Shown here: positions 11,567 through 21,379 of the stretch, one piece after another | How the letters are laid out: each line of letters opens with the position of its first letter | Numbering within the stretch: position 1 is the stretch's first letter | Origin: Mesostigma viride | Taxonomy: Eukaryota; Streptophyta; Mesostigmatophyceae; Mesostigmatales; Mesostigmataceae | Assembly: GCA_009746045.1 (NCBI GenBank) | Contig: RPFO01000436.1 | Location: forward strand, 266,001-330,000 | Length of the DNA stretch: 64,000 bases | Direction: 5' to 3' | Translations under genes and position numbers: made by a program | The notes under the pieces: model-generated | Told to the model about the DNA's origin: nothing | Database searches by the model: none | What the model saw: only the letters and a program-made list of their open reading frames with translations

Positions 11567-11720
11567 CACTCCGTTGGGAGTAAATGTAGCACATATCCCT
11601 GAGAAGGGGCATATGGCTTTTAATACATTCTAGGCTACTTCATGCAAGGGTGGGAATGTAAGCTACCCCTGCTCTAGGTGCACCAGGGCACCTGCACCCT
11701 CATGGTCTATCACGCTATGC
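11567..11720 (+). repeat. dispersed repeat (CTCCGTTGGGAG family), copy 1
   Basis: Sequence beginning CTCCGTTGGGAGTAAATGTA and ending near GCACCTGCACCCTCATGG. Related copies occur at 14316-14364, 14365-14506 (inverted), 14525-14640 and 14787-14840. Each is associated with a TTAA tract, so the family probably derives from retroelement 3' ends. Confidence 0.6.
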
Positions 11721-11747
11721 CCAGTTAAGGGGGATGAGCTATATGCC

Positions 11748-13970
11748 GTGGACTGTCACGTTCGTGATCATTTACGTCCGTGCACTCGAGAAACAGCTGT
11801 TCACCGAATCATTTACGTCCGCCTGGCTGCCCGCACCCTCCCCACCTTGCCTCCGCGTCGGCAGCTTGCTGTCCACCGTCACGCACCGACAGTGGTCGCC
11901 GCCAGGCAGATGCTCCGCCGCAACAGAGATCCGATCGCCAAACCTGGGCTGCAAGCAGCTCTGAGGGCCGCCTACGAGCAGGCCGAGAAGGCAGATGCTC
12001 AGCAGATGGTCAAGGACCTGCGCAGCTGCCAGCAGAAGCACGACGGCAAGGGGGCCTGGTTCTGGTACAAGCGCCTCGGGCACCCGGACGGCCTCGGCCG
12101 GCCCCACCGCCACGACGTCCCCGGCGCCCCAGCCAAGCGGCTTCGTACCTGGGCCACGGCCACGGCCGAGGTCGTGGGGACAGCTGCGCCGCCCCCACCC
12201 CTGCTCCCAGCCGCCGCCGCCCGCCCGGCCGCCCTGGCCGGCCCCGCAGGGCCCCCGGCCCCGCCTAGGTCAGCGGCGGACTACCTAGTCCCCCCGCTGG
12301 TCGGCCCACTTGGCGACCCGTCTGACATGCCTCCTTTCACCTCTCGCGAGGTCACGGAGGCGGTCCAGCGCCTGCGTTATGACGCAGCCACCGGCTCTGA
12401 CGAGATTCCGGCCGCAGTTGTAAAACTTGCAGCCGAATTCGAGGACACAGGTGTTATGCTGCTCTTCCGGGACATCTGCAACCGCCTTCTGCTGTCGTCG
12501 CAACCACCTCCAGCGGCCTGGCAACACAGTTTTCGCACGATGCTGTACAAGAACAAGGGGTCGCCTGCCGACCCCGGCAACTACAGAGGGGTGTGCATTC
12601 AAAGTGCCCCCCTCAAGCTTCTTATGCGGCTCATCCTGAACCGCCTGCGCACGGCCCTGGACGGTCACCTCAGCGAGACTCAGCACGGCTTCCGTTCAGG
12701 TCGCAACACAGTACAGGCGCTCTTCGCTACTCGCAGACTGGTGGAGGAACTGCAACGCCTTCAGCCTGGTGAGTCCCCTTTGCACCTTGTGCTGGTGGAC
12801 TTCATCAAAGCCTTCGATTCGGTTTTCTGGCCTGCGCTTTGGGACATCCTCGAGTTGTTCCGGATCCCCCGCCCCCTGATTGCTGTCATCCGCAACCTGT
12901 ATGAAGGGTCCACCACTTCGGTGCGCACTTCTTACGGGACCACGCCCCCATGCCCTTTACAGAAGGGTGTGTGGCAGGGCTGCGTGCTGTCGCCCTACCT
13001 GTTCATTATTGTTGTCGAATACGTAATGATTCAGGCGCGCAAGCGATTTGCCCGCATCGTGGGCAGGGAACCAGGAGTGCAGGTTGCTAACAAATTCTGG
13101 CATGGCGGTGCGGACACGGAGATTCGGCTAGCAGACATCATTTACGCAGACGACACCACCCTCTTCGAGGACACTGAGCACGTGCAGACATGGCTTGACT
13201 GCCTGGCTCTCGAGGCCCGTGCAGTGGGGCTTGAGGTCAGCAAGAAGACAGAGGCCCTGGCGGTTGGGCTCACCAACCCAGCGCCGCCCCTCTATCTCCT
13301 AGACGGCTCTCGAGTCCTGTATCGGGACCGCGTTAAGCTGCTGGGCAGCCTGCTCCCTAGCTGCGAGGTTGATGTGGACCACCGCATCTCCCTCGCCTGG
13401 CACGCTTTACGCCAGTACCGGGCCCTGTGGCGCAAGCCCCTGGGCAAGATCGAGAAACAGGACCTGTTCAAGGTCCTCGTCCTTCCTGTTCTCACGTATG
13501 GCGCCGAGACGTGGACCCTCACCGCCGACCTGGCCCGCAAGCTGGACGGCGCGGTCACCAGCATGCTGCGTTCCATTTTCAGAGTAGGATATGCTGCTCA
13601 TGTCCGCAATGAGGACCTGTACCAGGGCATGCCCTATATCACCAGCACAATTAAGCAACGCCGCCTGCAGCTAGTAGGGCACCTAGCTCGCACCAACCAG
13701 GTAGACACCTCACGTGGCCCCCCCGCAGGACTGCGACCAGCCCAGCCTGGCCGGCACCTCCTGACGTGGGCTGGGCCCAGTGATGTTAGACGCCGCAAGG
13801 CCCGCACCTTCAAGGAACAGCTAGTAGAGGACATGGGGGGCCTAGGCCTCTCCGTGATTTGGAAGAAGATGATGGACAAGGCCAAGTGGGCCCAGGTCAT
13901 AGAGGACAACGAGCCCCCCCCAGTGGGGAAGCGCCCGCGTGTGCAATCCCGCGGGAGGCACGCTAGATAG
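11748..13970 (+). CDS. LINE ORF2 reverse transcriptase (5'-truncated, frame open)
   Basis: Encodes a non-LTR retrotransposon reverse transcriptase that would copy element RNA at a nicked target. Motifs in order are KNKGSPADPGNYRGVCI, QHGFRSGRNTVQALF, LVLVDFIKAFDSVFW (catalytic Asp of motif A), PLQKGVWQGCVLSPYLFII (motif B, Trp where many relatives have Arg) and the catalytic IIYADDTTLF (motif C). The thumb region follows, and the conserved ETWTLT and RRLQLVGHLAR segments lie near the C-terminus. The element itself starts at 11822, so the first 25 codons are flanking DNA and the true N-terminus with its endonuclease is missing. The frame is otherwise open for over 700 codons, which suggests a young copy. 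It is unlikely to mobilise itself. Confidence 0.85.
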   Translation: MDCHVRDHLRPCTRETAVHRIIYVRLAARTLPTLPPRRQLAVHRHAPTVVAARQMLRRNRDPIAKPGLQAALRAAYEQAEKADAQQMVKDLRSCQQKHDGKGAWFWYKRLGHPDGLGRPHRHDVPGAPAKRLRTWATATAEVVGTAAPPPPLLPAAAARPAALAGPAGPPAPPRSAADYLVPPLVGPLGDPSDMPPFTSREVTEAVQRLRYDAATGSDEIPAAVVKLAAEFEDTGVMLLFRDICNRLLLSSQPPPAAWQHSFRTMLYKNKGSPADPGNYRGVCIQSAPLKLLMRLILNRLRTALDGHLSETQHGFRSGRNTVQALFATRRLVEELQRLQPGESPLHLVLVDFIKAFDSVFWPALWDILELFRIPRPLIAVIRNLYEGSTTSVRTSYGTTPPCPLQKGVWQGCVLSPYLFIIVVEYVMIQARKRFARIVGREPGVQVANKFWHGGADTEIRLADIIYADDTTLFEDTEHVQTWLDCLALEARAVGLEVSKKTEALAVGLTNPAPPLYLLDGSRVLYRDRVKLLGSLLPSCEVDVDHRISLAWHALRQYRALWRKPLGKIEKQDLFKVLVLPVLTYGAETWTLTADLARKLDGAVTSMLRSIFRVGYAAHVRNEDLYQGMPYITSTIKQRRLQLVGHLARTNQVDTSRGPPAGLRPAQPGRHLLTWAGPSDVRRRKARTFKEQLVEDMGGLGLSVIWKKMMDKAKWAQVIEDNEPPPVGKRPRVQSRGRHAR

Positions 13971-14158
13971 CTCCCCCTAGGGCAGCGTGCGGCTGCCTAG
14001 ATAGATGTTGTAGTTAGAATGTTGTTAGATCGATGTAGTATGTAGCCAATGTAGATAGATTAGACCGGTAGGAATGTGTGCACCCATCCATCCATCCATC
14101 GGGGTTAATGCTCCGTGACTCCCCAACGGGAGCACGAGTCTAATTAATTAATTAATTA
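11822..14158 (+). mobile_element. 5'-truncated LINE with (TAAT)n tail and 11-bp target duplication
   Basis: Non-LTR retrotransposon copy holding most of ORF2 and the 3' UTR, followed by (TAAT)n (14141-14160). ATTTACGTCCG occurs immediately before (11811-11821) and after (14159-14169), which fits a target-site duplication. A third copy of ATTTACGTCCG lies 41 bp upstream (11770-11780). The 3' UTR contains (CATC)4 and a stem-loop GTGACTCCC-CAAC-GGGAGCAC directly before the tail. The apurinic endonuclease domain expected at the ORF2 N-terminus is absent, so the copy is truncated. Confidence 0.8.
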
Positions 14159-14160
14159 AT
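14105..14160 (+). other. LINE 3' terminal stem-loop and (TAAT)n tail
   Basis: CTCCGTGACTCCCCAACGGG with the following AGCACGAGTC can fold as GTG-CTCCC / GGGAG-CAC with a CAAC loop and one bulged A. The tetranucleotide tail starts about seven bases later. Degenerate copies of the same motif end several other LINE fragments here (18352, 18924, 20518, 21590). Confidence 0.65.
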
Positions 14161-14307
14161 TTACGTCCGGTTCAGTTCTGTTGATTTGGTTCCGCGGTAG
14201 CCGTTTGGCTTGGATTTGTTCATCAAGTCTGGGTACCGGCCGGTGTGAAGCGCTGTGCCGGATATGCTAGAACCCAACCCTACGAACCATTAATTAATAT
14301 AATAATA

Positions 14308-14510
14308 GGAACATAACTTCGATCGTTGGGAGTATATGTAGCACATAGCCCAGAAGAAGATCATGAGGGTGCAGGTGCCCTAGTGCACCTAGAGCAAGTG
14401 TTGTTTACATTCCCACCCTTGCAGGAAGTAGCTTAGAATGTATGATAGGCCATATGCCCCTTCTCTGGGCTATGTGCTACATATACTCCCAACGGAGTTA
14501 TGTTACAATT
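14308..14510. mobile_element. foldback/MITE-like inverted repeat of the CTCCGTTGGGAG family
   Basis: About 42 bp at each end are inverted copies (CGTTGGGAGTATATGTAGCA... and complement), with about 115 bp between them that is itself an inverted copy of the dispersed repeat at 11567. It may be a foldback element or two opposed insertions of one family. A (CAATT)n stretch follows at 14508-14528. Confidence 0.5.
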
Positions 14511-14524
14511 CAATTCAATTCAAT

Positions 14525-14779
14525 TCAATAGCCCAGAAAAGGGGCATATGGCCTATAATACATTCTAAGCTACTTCCTGCAAGGGTGGGAATGTAAACGA
14601 CACTTGCTCTGGGTGCGCCAAAGGGCACCTGCACCCCCCAGAGTCTCGGGTTCAACCCAACGAAGGGGATCCCGTCATGGGAGGGGAAGATCAACATGGC
14701 TATTAATTAATTAATTAATTAATTAATTAATTAATTAATTAATTAATTAATTAATTAATTAATTAATTAATTAATTGAA
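14525..14779 (+). repeat. dispersed repeat copy ending in a long (TTAA)n tract
   Basis: Another copy of the 11567 family (14525-14640), followed by about 60 bp of unique 3' sequence and then (ATTA)n from 14701 to 14779, the longest such tail in the window. Confidence 0.6.
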
Positions 14780-14841
14780 ATCATAGCTCCGTTGGGAGCA
14801 TATGTAACACATAGCCCTGAGAAAGGGGCATCTATGGGTTT

Positions 14842-15320
14842 TAAGGTGCGTTTTTCCGCGTTTTCCGCAGCCCGGCACTGAACGCAAATGGTTTTCACCT
14901 TTGCGGAATGCCTGATCAGAATATACGCTTGGCTGATTTCGATAGTACCGGCTACGCCCCCTTCTACTAAAAAAAAGGATTCAGCCGTGTTCAGCCCGTC
15001 TCACGGTGCGAGACTGAACAAGTCTCGCGTGCGGACACGTGTGTAGTACTCCTACACACAGATCTCGAGTGATTTATCTAGTACCAAATCCGAAAGGCTT
15101 GCATCACTCCCCGGACAGGAGAACTTTTGCGGATGATTGTAGGTGTAAGTTGGCGATGCCATGGTAACCGGAGACGTCCGTCCTATAGTCAGCAAAATTG
15201 GTGCGAGAGGTCCCCAGTTCGATTCCGGTCGGATTCATTTGCAGATCGCGTTTTTCCGCGTTTTCCGCGGCCCGGCACTGAACGCAAATGGTTTTCACCT
15301 TTGCGGAATGCCTGATCAGA
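14842..15320 (+). mobile_element. SINE-like element, partial plus full monomer
   Basis: Flanked by a 12-bp direct repeat ATCTATGGGTTT (14830-14841 and 15321-15332). It consists of the last about 77 bp of one monomer (14847-14923) followed by one full monomer. Within the monomer, 15176-15240 is tRNA-like: TAGTCAGCAAAATTGG resembles a D-arm/A box, AGTTCGATTCC matches a B box, and TCCGTCC can pair with GGTCGGA at 6 of 7 positions, but the anticodon arm is missing. TSDs plus tRNA-like promoter boxes support a non-autonomous retroposon, although the tRNA part is unusually far from the 5' end. Confidence 0.6.
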
Positions 15321-15639
15321 ATCTATGGGTTTGTAATACAATCAGGGCTACAACCTGCAGGTGGAGGATGTACAACTATCACCTGCTCTAACATGGCTGT
15401 ACAAAAGCGAAGGCATGGCTTCTCAGCAGAGAGTGGCTCTCTGCGTAGTCACAGCATAACTAAATAATAAAGCTAGGCATCATCCAGTGGTGTGTGGCGC
15501 GTCATGGGCACACATGTACATGACTAATTATAATGTTTATAAGTCAGCTGGTATAGTGCCTGTAGTAGGAGTGCCTGTAGTAGGCGTGCATGCATGTAAA
15601 AGGCCACTGTCTAACTATTCGACACTACTACTGCTGTAT

Positions 15640-16180
15640 TCCCCTAAGCTGGGGCGTCTGGAGGCGCTGGGGCCGCGGTGGTCGCTGGGGTCGCGTGCCA
15701 GGGCTTGTGGCCCACGGAGATGGCCGCCCCCTTCCAGTACACCGGCTGTCCCGCCTTGGTCTGCCGGAGCTGCATGGAGGTAGGTCGGCCATAGCTCCTG
15801 TCGCCGTTGTCAATGCTGCGCCAGGGTCAAGTCGTTGTCCACGGTGAAGTGAGTATTCTCGAGCCGCTTGCGGCATCGATCTGAGAAACGAAATCTTGTC
15901 CGCGGGGCTCTTAAAGATGAGAAGAAGCGGGGGCGCCCCTGCCTTACCCCGCGCGCGGGGAAGGCGGTGGGCGACCATGAAGCTTAATCTCACCAAGAAG
16001 GCCCATGAGATCAAGGATTTTGCTCTCAAACGCACGTGCAAGCTTCTCGGAATTCTCACCTTCCTCCGTGTCGAAGTTCTCACATGTTGAGTATGACGTT
16101 AAGGCTGCGCTTGGCGAGCTCGGCCTCCTCGCGGAGGTCGAGCTTCTGCTGCTAGCTGGAGCTGGGCTACGAACCATGTG
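15640..16180 (-). pseudogene. LINE ORF1 relic (divergent from copies A and B)
   Basis: On the minus strand, degenerate frames contain LLLIFKSPADKISFLRSM, then a DNDL-TLAQ-QRRQELWPTY stretch and QPVYWKGAAISVGHKPWH in different frames. These line up in order with the ORF1 signature of the elements at 374 and 3130 (VLTFSDITARVRFLSRRKK, DDDLTPAQ..RRDQWPDY, PQVYWRGGDLYVNKKLW). Upstream, ARLLEARAA-like helical sequence fits the coiled coil. Several frameshifts and stops make this a dead copy of another ORF1 lineage. Confidence 0.55.
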
Positions 16181-16388
16181 GCGCTGAATATTTACTTTTG
16201 TAGCATGTTCAGTCTACAATGGGCAGAGATCGCGGCCGGTCATTAGTTATGATGACTGAGCGTCGCGCGTAATTATTGTATTGCTGCCGCACAGATCGAC
16301 TGATGTGCACGTACACGGGTCGCTCATGTATAGCCTGAGCGCGTCAAAGCCTGAAATGTGTTGTGATAAGCAGGGAGGATTGGCAGCA

Positions 16389-16640
16389 CATTAATTAATT
16401 ATAATTAATTAATTAATAGACACCTGACTGCGTCACGTGAGCATAAGTCCTCAGTGGGAGGGGAACATGGGATCGATGGAATGGATGGTGTAAGCTATCT
16501 AGGCCGTCCTAGTTATACAGGGGTGTGGGCGCCGCGGCCCGAATATCGCTATGAATGCCATACTTGGTCACACGCGGAGCCTCCACAGGCTTGGCAGCAC
16601 ATACACGATTTGTTGTATTACTGGGAAATGCACACATGTT
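16389..16640 (-). mobile_element. LINE 3' end with TTAA tail (CACGTGAC family)
   Basis: Reading the minus strand, a 3' UTR fragment ends with a palindrome related to CACGTGACGCAGTCACGTG and then (TTAA)n (16389-16417). About 180 bp are shared with 21086-21262, which has the perfect palindrome. Confidence 0.6.
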
Positions 16641-16727
16641 TTGGCGTGCATGTAGCCAGGCTTGACTAGCCAGTGCTATGGCGCGGGATTCACTTGCGTA
16701 ATCAGTTTTTTTGAAATAGCTAATTAA

Positions 16728-18069
16728 CCCTTAGTCCGTAAACTACCCGACCTGTCGGGTAGTTTGACTAACGGTCGAATTTCGCGCCGCGCCGTGAGCG
16801 CCGCGCCACCTGTGACGGATGTCAGTGGTCCGGTGGGTCCGGGAACACTTAGGGACGAAGGTGATGCATAGGTTTGGGGGTAATATTCGCCATAGCCTGG
16901 TAATTACAACGTGCATTGAGAATGTATCACGTGACTTTGGCGGGAAATTTTCGCTCGCGCGCGCGCGTAATAAGATATGGCTGCCAACGTGCCGCTGTCA
17001 CGAAATTTTTGCGTCTCACGGCTTGAAACGGTTCAGAATGTTGCTCAGAATGACGATGCATGATTTTCGTAGGTCAGGCACCGCCAGATTTATAGGGTTA
17101 GGAAAATACAGGTAGGAAAATATGACTTTCCTGGTCGTCAGTTCCAGATGAGTCATAGCTTATCATAGGTCGATTTTCTCCCTATGGCCGGGCAATCTGC
17201 GCCAGCCCGGGCATCCAGTTTGGGTAAGGGACGTCAGCTGCAGCGTTTGCTGAGAATGCGGACTAGTTTAGTGGCCATCTTTGCACGGAACATCGACCTG
17301 GTAGCCATGGCGGATCATGAAGCATGCGGCTATGGCGGCCTTTGCCTGTAGAGCATCAGTATGTGTGAGATATGAGGGTCCCGGCCAGCGGAATCCGGGT
17401 AGGGCATGAAGGAGCCAGGTACGACAACGTATTTGCGTGTTGTTTGCAGCGGAATACGTATCCCATGCATTATGAATGACGATTTTATCCATGCATATTT
17501 CAGCAAGTTCCATGCCTGTTGTAAAGAGTGGTATTAGCCCTGAAAGTGCCCAGTTTTGGGCATTTCTTTGGAGTATACCACTCCGTCAGTGCAGGTAGGC
17601 AACGTGTTTGTATTCCAGCACTTTTGGCAGCCTGTGATAGCTTGTTATAATGCATTATTGTGCTGCATGTCATAGATAGCTGTTTACACGCGCGTAACCC
17701 ACACACATGTATGAGCACGTTATATAGGGGTAATGGGTTATCCGGGTGGTCTGACCCAAGGAAACCCCCATTGGACTATCCAACTAAGTTGTCCAATGTT
17801 GGTATTGAGATTCCCTGCCCTCCCTGGGAAGTTAGGGGGGGGTAGACTTTTCCTTGGGGAAAAAAGATCGTCTTTTGGCCAGCTTTGACTGGAGCTATCA
17901 TCCAAATGCTTTGATAAAGCCAAGGTATTATTGCATATTCTGAAAGCCCTTGAAGTGTAGATACTCCTAGCATCTTGGTTGGGGGTATTTGGAGTTGTGG
18001 CCTGTGAGTTATGATTTTTTTCATTTTCAGGGGTATGAAAGTGCCAAAAGTGGGTCAGCGGACTATGGG
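16728..18069. mobile_element. possible piggyBac-like element
   Basis: Both ends are flanked by TTAA (16724-16727 and 18070-18073). The ends are inverted copies CCCTTAGTCCG and CGGACTATGGG, one mismatch in 11. TTAA targets with CCC/GGG termini are the hallmark of piggyBac elements. Just inside the left end is a perfect hairpin of 12-bp arms (AAACTACCCGAC / GTCGGGTAGTTT). No transposase could be recognised. The match is short, and TTAA is common in this region, so this is tentative. Confidence 0.4.
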
Positions 18070-18156
18070 TTAAGGGAACGCCGGAGCCTCGGCAATGGGG
18101 GGATGATATATAGTGGATCACACACATGAGTGCTCTAGCTATTGATTGCTGTGGAT

Positions 18157-18338
18157 ATTAATTAATTAATTAATTAATAGACATGTGACTGCGTCATGTG
18201 CATGAGCATTAAATGAAATGAAATGATCGAAAGCGGGCACGTGCCTGGCGCATAACATAATATCCACTTCAAGAATAAAGAGCTAGGTTACTACGGCGAC
18301 AGGACGCAACCCTGCCAGACGCCGGTCTGCAGTGGACA
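18157..18338 (-). mobile_element. internally deleted LINE: RT motif B fragment joined to a 3' end
   Basis: On the minus strand, 18338-18297 encodes PLQTGVWQGCVLSP, the motif B block of the reverse transcriptase at 12960-13000. It then runs directly into about 110 bp of 3' UTR ending in CACATGACGCAGTCACATG and (TTAA)n (18157-18180). Hundreds of codons are missing, so this is a deletion derivative. Confidence 0.65.
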
Positions 18339-18875
18339 TATTAATTAATTAGACTCGTGCTCCCGTTGGCAGAGTGAGATCGTACGTTATACGCGTTATA
18401 CGGTCACGGTGGAGTATAATGTATAATACGGTATAATACGGTATAATACGGTATTATACGTTTTCGTACGGACACACTCAGAATACTCTGATTTTACACA
18501 TTTTAAGACACCCACCATCAATCCACATGTTTTTAACACTGTTTTGGACATAATCCAAGGTTGCCCTACCCTCGGCTATACTCTATACGGTGGATATTGT
18601 GGACACGATCGATGTATTGCATGTAATACTGAGAATGTAAACGTGCGCATGCATAATTGTGTGTATGTATATATATGTGGCTTTATATTGGTTATGTTTA
18701 CTTGGGTGCCTTCACTTTGATGCAAGTAATTATATATTTTAATATATATATGTGGCTGTGCATGCACGCAAATACTACAGTAGTATACAATTAATGCATG
18801 TAGTATGTTTGCATGGTGCGATGCTATGTGAATATACTGAGCTGCATGTGACTACAGGTGTGTGACTCGTGGTGT

Positions 18876-18965
18876 GCATTAATTAATTAATTAACTGAAT
18901 TAATTAATTAATATTAATTAATCTCGTGTCCCCGTTGGGGAACCACGGAGGCTAAACAGGTGGGG
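18876..18965 (-). mobile_element. short LINE 3' end inside the hAT-like element
   Basis: (TTAA)n at 18876-18923 followed by CTCGTGTCCCCGTTGGGGAA, the inverted 3' stem-loop motif. Only the terminal few dozen bases are recognisable. Confidence 0.5.
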
Positions 18966-19521
18966 ATGTGATAAGTAACTCACATATTCTCACCTTCCAT
19001 ACAACAACCTTGTTTTCCAGCAGGCTGAAGAGCATGACAGGCGTCTATGAGCTCGCCAGCTCCTTGCAACGGTGATGCCGCTCCCAGGCAGCTAGGGTCC
19101 TTGACTACGCAATATAGAATGTCTACCGTGTGAAAACCTCCATACAGGAAGTGTAGCAAAGCCAGATAACTGCCCGATCAATTCTGGGTAGCTTTAGGAA
19201 GCATGGCATACGCAGCGTAAGGAAAACCATTGAAAGCTGCGGAAAATCTGATAGCACAACTGCAACAAGTGGAGAACAAAATAGCAAGAAAAACCCAGAA
19301 ACGGCGCAAAAAGTTTCATGCCAGGTTCATTAAGAGCGCAAACAGACTGGGCGGTGACATGCGGCAAATCAACGTACCACGGCCGGCATTATTTCCTACC
19401 CAGGCGCGCAAGAAAAGCCAGCCAGCCATGGATGGATTAACCGCGGATCGCGCAGGCCTGAACGAAATCATTTTAGAAATGACAGGAAATGGCCGCAGAT
19501 CGAAGATGCTTAGGTTATTTT

Positions 19522-19917
19522 CTGATCAGACACTCCGCAAAGGTGAAAACCTTTGCGTTCAGTGCCAGGCCGCGGAAAACGCGGAAAACGCGATCTGCAA
19601 ATGAATCCGACCGGAATCGAACTGGGGACCTCTCGCACCAATTTTGCTGACTATAGGACGGACGTCTCCGGTTACCATGGCATCGCCAACTTACACCTAC
19701 AGTCATCCGCAAAAGTTCTCCTGTCCGGGGAGTGATGCAAGCCTTTCGGATTTGGTACTAGATAAATCACTCGAGATCTGTGTGTAGGAGTACTACACAC
19801 GTGTCTGCACGCGAGACTTGTTCAGTCTCGCACCGTGAGACGGGCTGAACACGGCTGAATCCTTCTTTTTAGTAGAAGGGGGCATAGCCGGTACTATCGA
19901 AATCAGCCAAGCGTATA
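19522..19917 (-). mobile_element. SINE-like element, monomer with 11-bp target duplication
   Basis: Minus-oriented copy of the element at 14842, about 396 bp. It is flanked by TAGGTTATTTT (19511-19521 and 19918-19928). It carries the tRNA-like block (about 19595-19665, complement strand) and ends at the same position as copy 1 (GATCAG). This defines the monomer and shows that copy 1 is a partial dimer. Confidence 0.65.
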
Positions 19918-20517
19918 TAGGTTATTTTCATGGTGTCCGTTACTAAACGGCTCTTGCTGCATCAAAATAACCCACGAATGTCGAGTTCTACCGTCGCAGG
20001 CACACATGCTAGATTATTCATCGCGGCCAAATTGACGTTGGATGAGACCCCCGTGCAAATCTGTACCAACAAAGGCAGCGAATTTGCAAATAGTGCAGAT
20101 CTTGCTATGAAACATCATAATAGAACATCACTTTTAACCATTGGCTTAATTTTTTCGCCTGTCGCCCGCTGGATTAGCCAAATTTTAACGGAACGCACGT
20201 CGCCATGGCCATGCCTCCGCACGGTGCGCGCACTGTGCACCACAACGTCAAAATAAGATCGCGTCGAATTGTGAAAGTTCAGACGGGTCAGTACTTAGTA
20301 GAGATACGAAATCTGTGGCTTCAAATCGTTGCCCTGTCGTTCTGGCATCCTAGCCGCGCAAAACGTTAAAAAAACGCGGAAAACACGGCATTATACGGTA
20401 TTATACGTCATTATGCGCTAAAACGTATTACGTATGAAAAATTATACGCTAAAAGCCAGCACGTATTACGTATTATACCGTATTATACCGTATTATACGG
20501 CGTATGATCTCACTCTG

Positions 20518-21060
20518 CCCGTTGGGGAGTCACGGAGCACCGATGGATGGGTGGATGGACGTGCAAACAGTCCTACCGGTCGAATAGGTCAACGGCGGCG
20601 TAGAAGCGGAGTTGCTTGCATGGCAGCGGTGCTCAAGCTCGGTACGTGAACGGCGGTAGCTCGTTGGGGTCGGCCAGGGGTTCCGTCAGGGCCGGGTACG
20701 TGTACGGTCCTGCTCAGCGGCGGGCGGCGTGGGCGGCGCAGGGGTGCCAGGCGCGCGGCCGCCAGAGGGTCAAGCGGCGGAGGCGGCGGGGGGGCGCCGA
20801 GCAGCCGGGACTGGGAGGAACACCCTCAAGCTGCTGTGCGGTGAGCCAGAGACCGTCCGCGGCGCCGGCTGGGCGTTGGGCGTGACACACCGGTGGGTCC
20901 AGGCGTACTCGCCGTGCTGTGGATATGTCTTCCAAGCGATAGCCTAGCGGGTTGTGCATGAGTGGACCAGCTGGGCATGCCCCTAGAAACCCTCAGGCTC
21001 CGGGACCGAGAGGCCTTTATATTCTGAATCCCAAACCGGCCCACCTCTGAACGAGTTCCA
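20518..21060 (-). mobile_element. LINE 3' region split by the hAT-like insertion
   Basis: Minus-strand continuation of the LINE whose tail lies at 18340-18361. It has GCTCCGTGACTCCCCAACGG, upstream CATC repeats as in the LINE at 11822, then GC-rich sequence to about 20960 that could be decayed ORF2. No protein motif is clear. Confidence 0.45.
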
Positions 21061-21085
21061 AGCCTATCTGTTGTGGTCGCTGAAG

Positions 21086-21262
21086 TAATTAATAGACACG
21101 TGACTGCGTCACGTGAGCATAAGTCCTCAGTGGGAGGGGAACATGGGATGGAATGGATGGTATAAGCTATCTAGGTCCTAGTTACAGGGGTGTGGGCACC
21201 GCGGCCCGAATCGCTATGAATGCCATACTTGGTCACACGCGGAGCCCCCACAGGCTTGGGGG
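21086..21262 (-). mobile_element. LINE 3' end with perfect CACGTGAC palindrome
   Basis: Minus-oriented 3' end sharing about 175 bp with 16416-16595. On the minus strand it ends CACGTGACGCAGTCACGTG, a perfect 8-bp-arm hairpin, followed by a short TTAA-type tail. Confidence 0.65.
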
Positions 21263-21379
21263 TGGTCTCCTTCATCACTACTTGCCATCGATCCTTGCGC
21301 ACCATCTGCCTCCATATTACAGACAAACCAGGAGGCTGCCCGGGGGGGGGGGGAGGACGCTGGACCTTGGGGCAGCCCT

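Larger units (their letters stand above)
18370..20517. mobile_element. hAT-like element with 8-bp target duplication, inserted in a LINE 3' end
   Basis: Inverted termini CAGAGTGAGATCGTACG (18370) and CGTATGATCTCACTCTG (ending 20517). The flanking CCCGTTGG (18362-18369 and 20518-20525) is a perfect 8-bp duplication. Removing the element restores the LINE 3' stem-loop sequence of the family at 14105 on the minus strand. Subterminal copies of GTATAATACG occur at both ends. It contains a (TTAA) LINE fragment (18876-18965) and a SINE-like insertion (19522-19917). An open stretch at 19230-19510 rich in Lys and Arg is not recognisable as a transposase. Confidence 0.75.

Noticed and set aside
15170-15245. 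Functional tRNA gene
   Set aside because: B box and partial acceptor pairing are present but the anticodon arm is missing, and the sequence is repeated within a SINE-like element.
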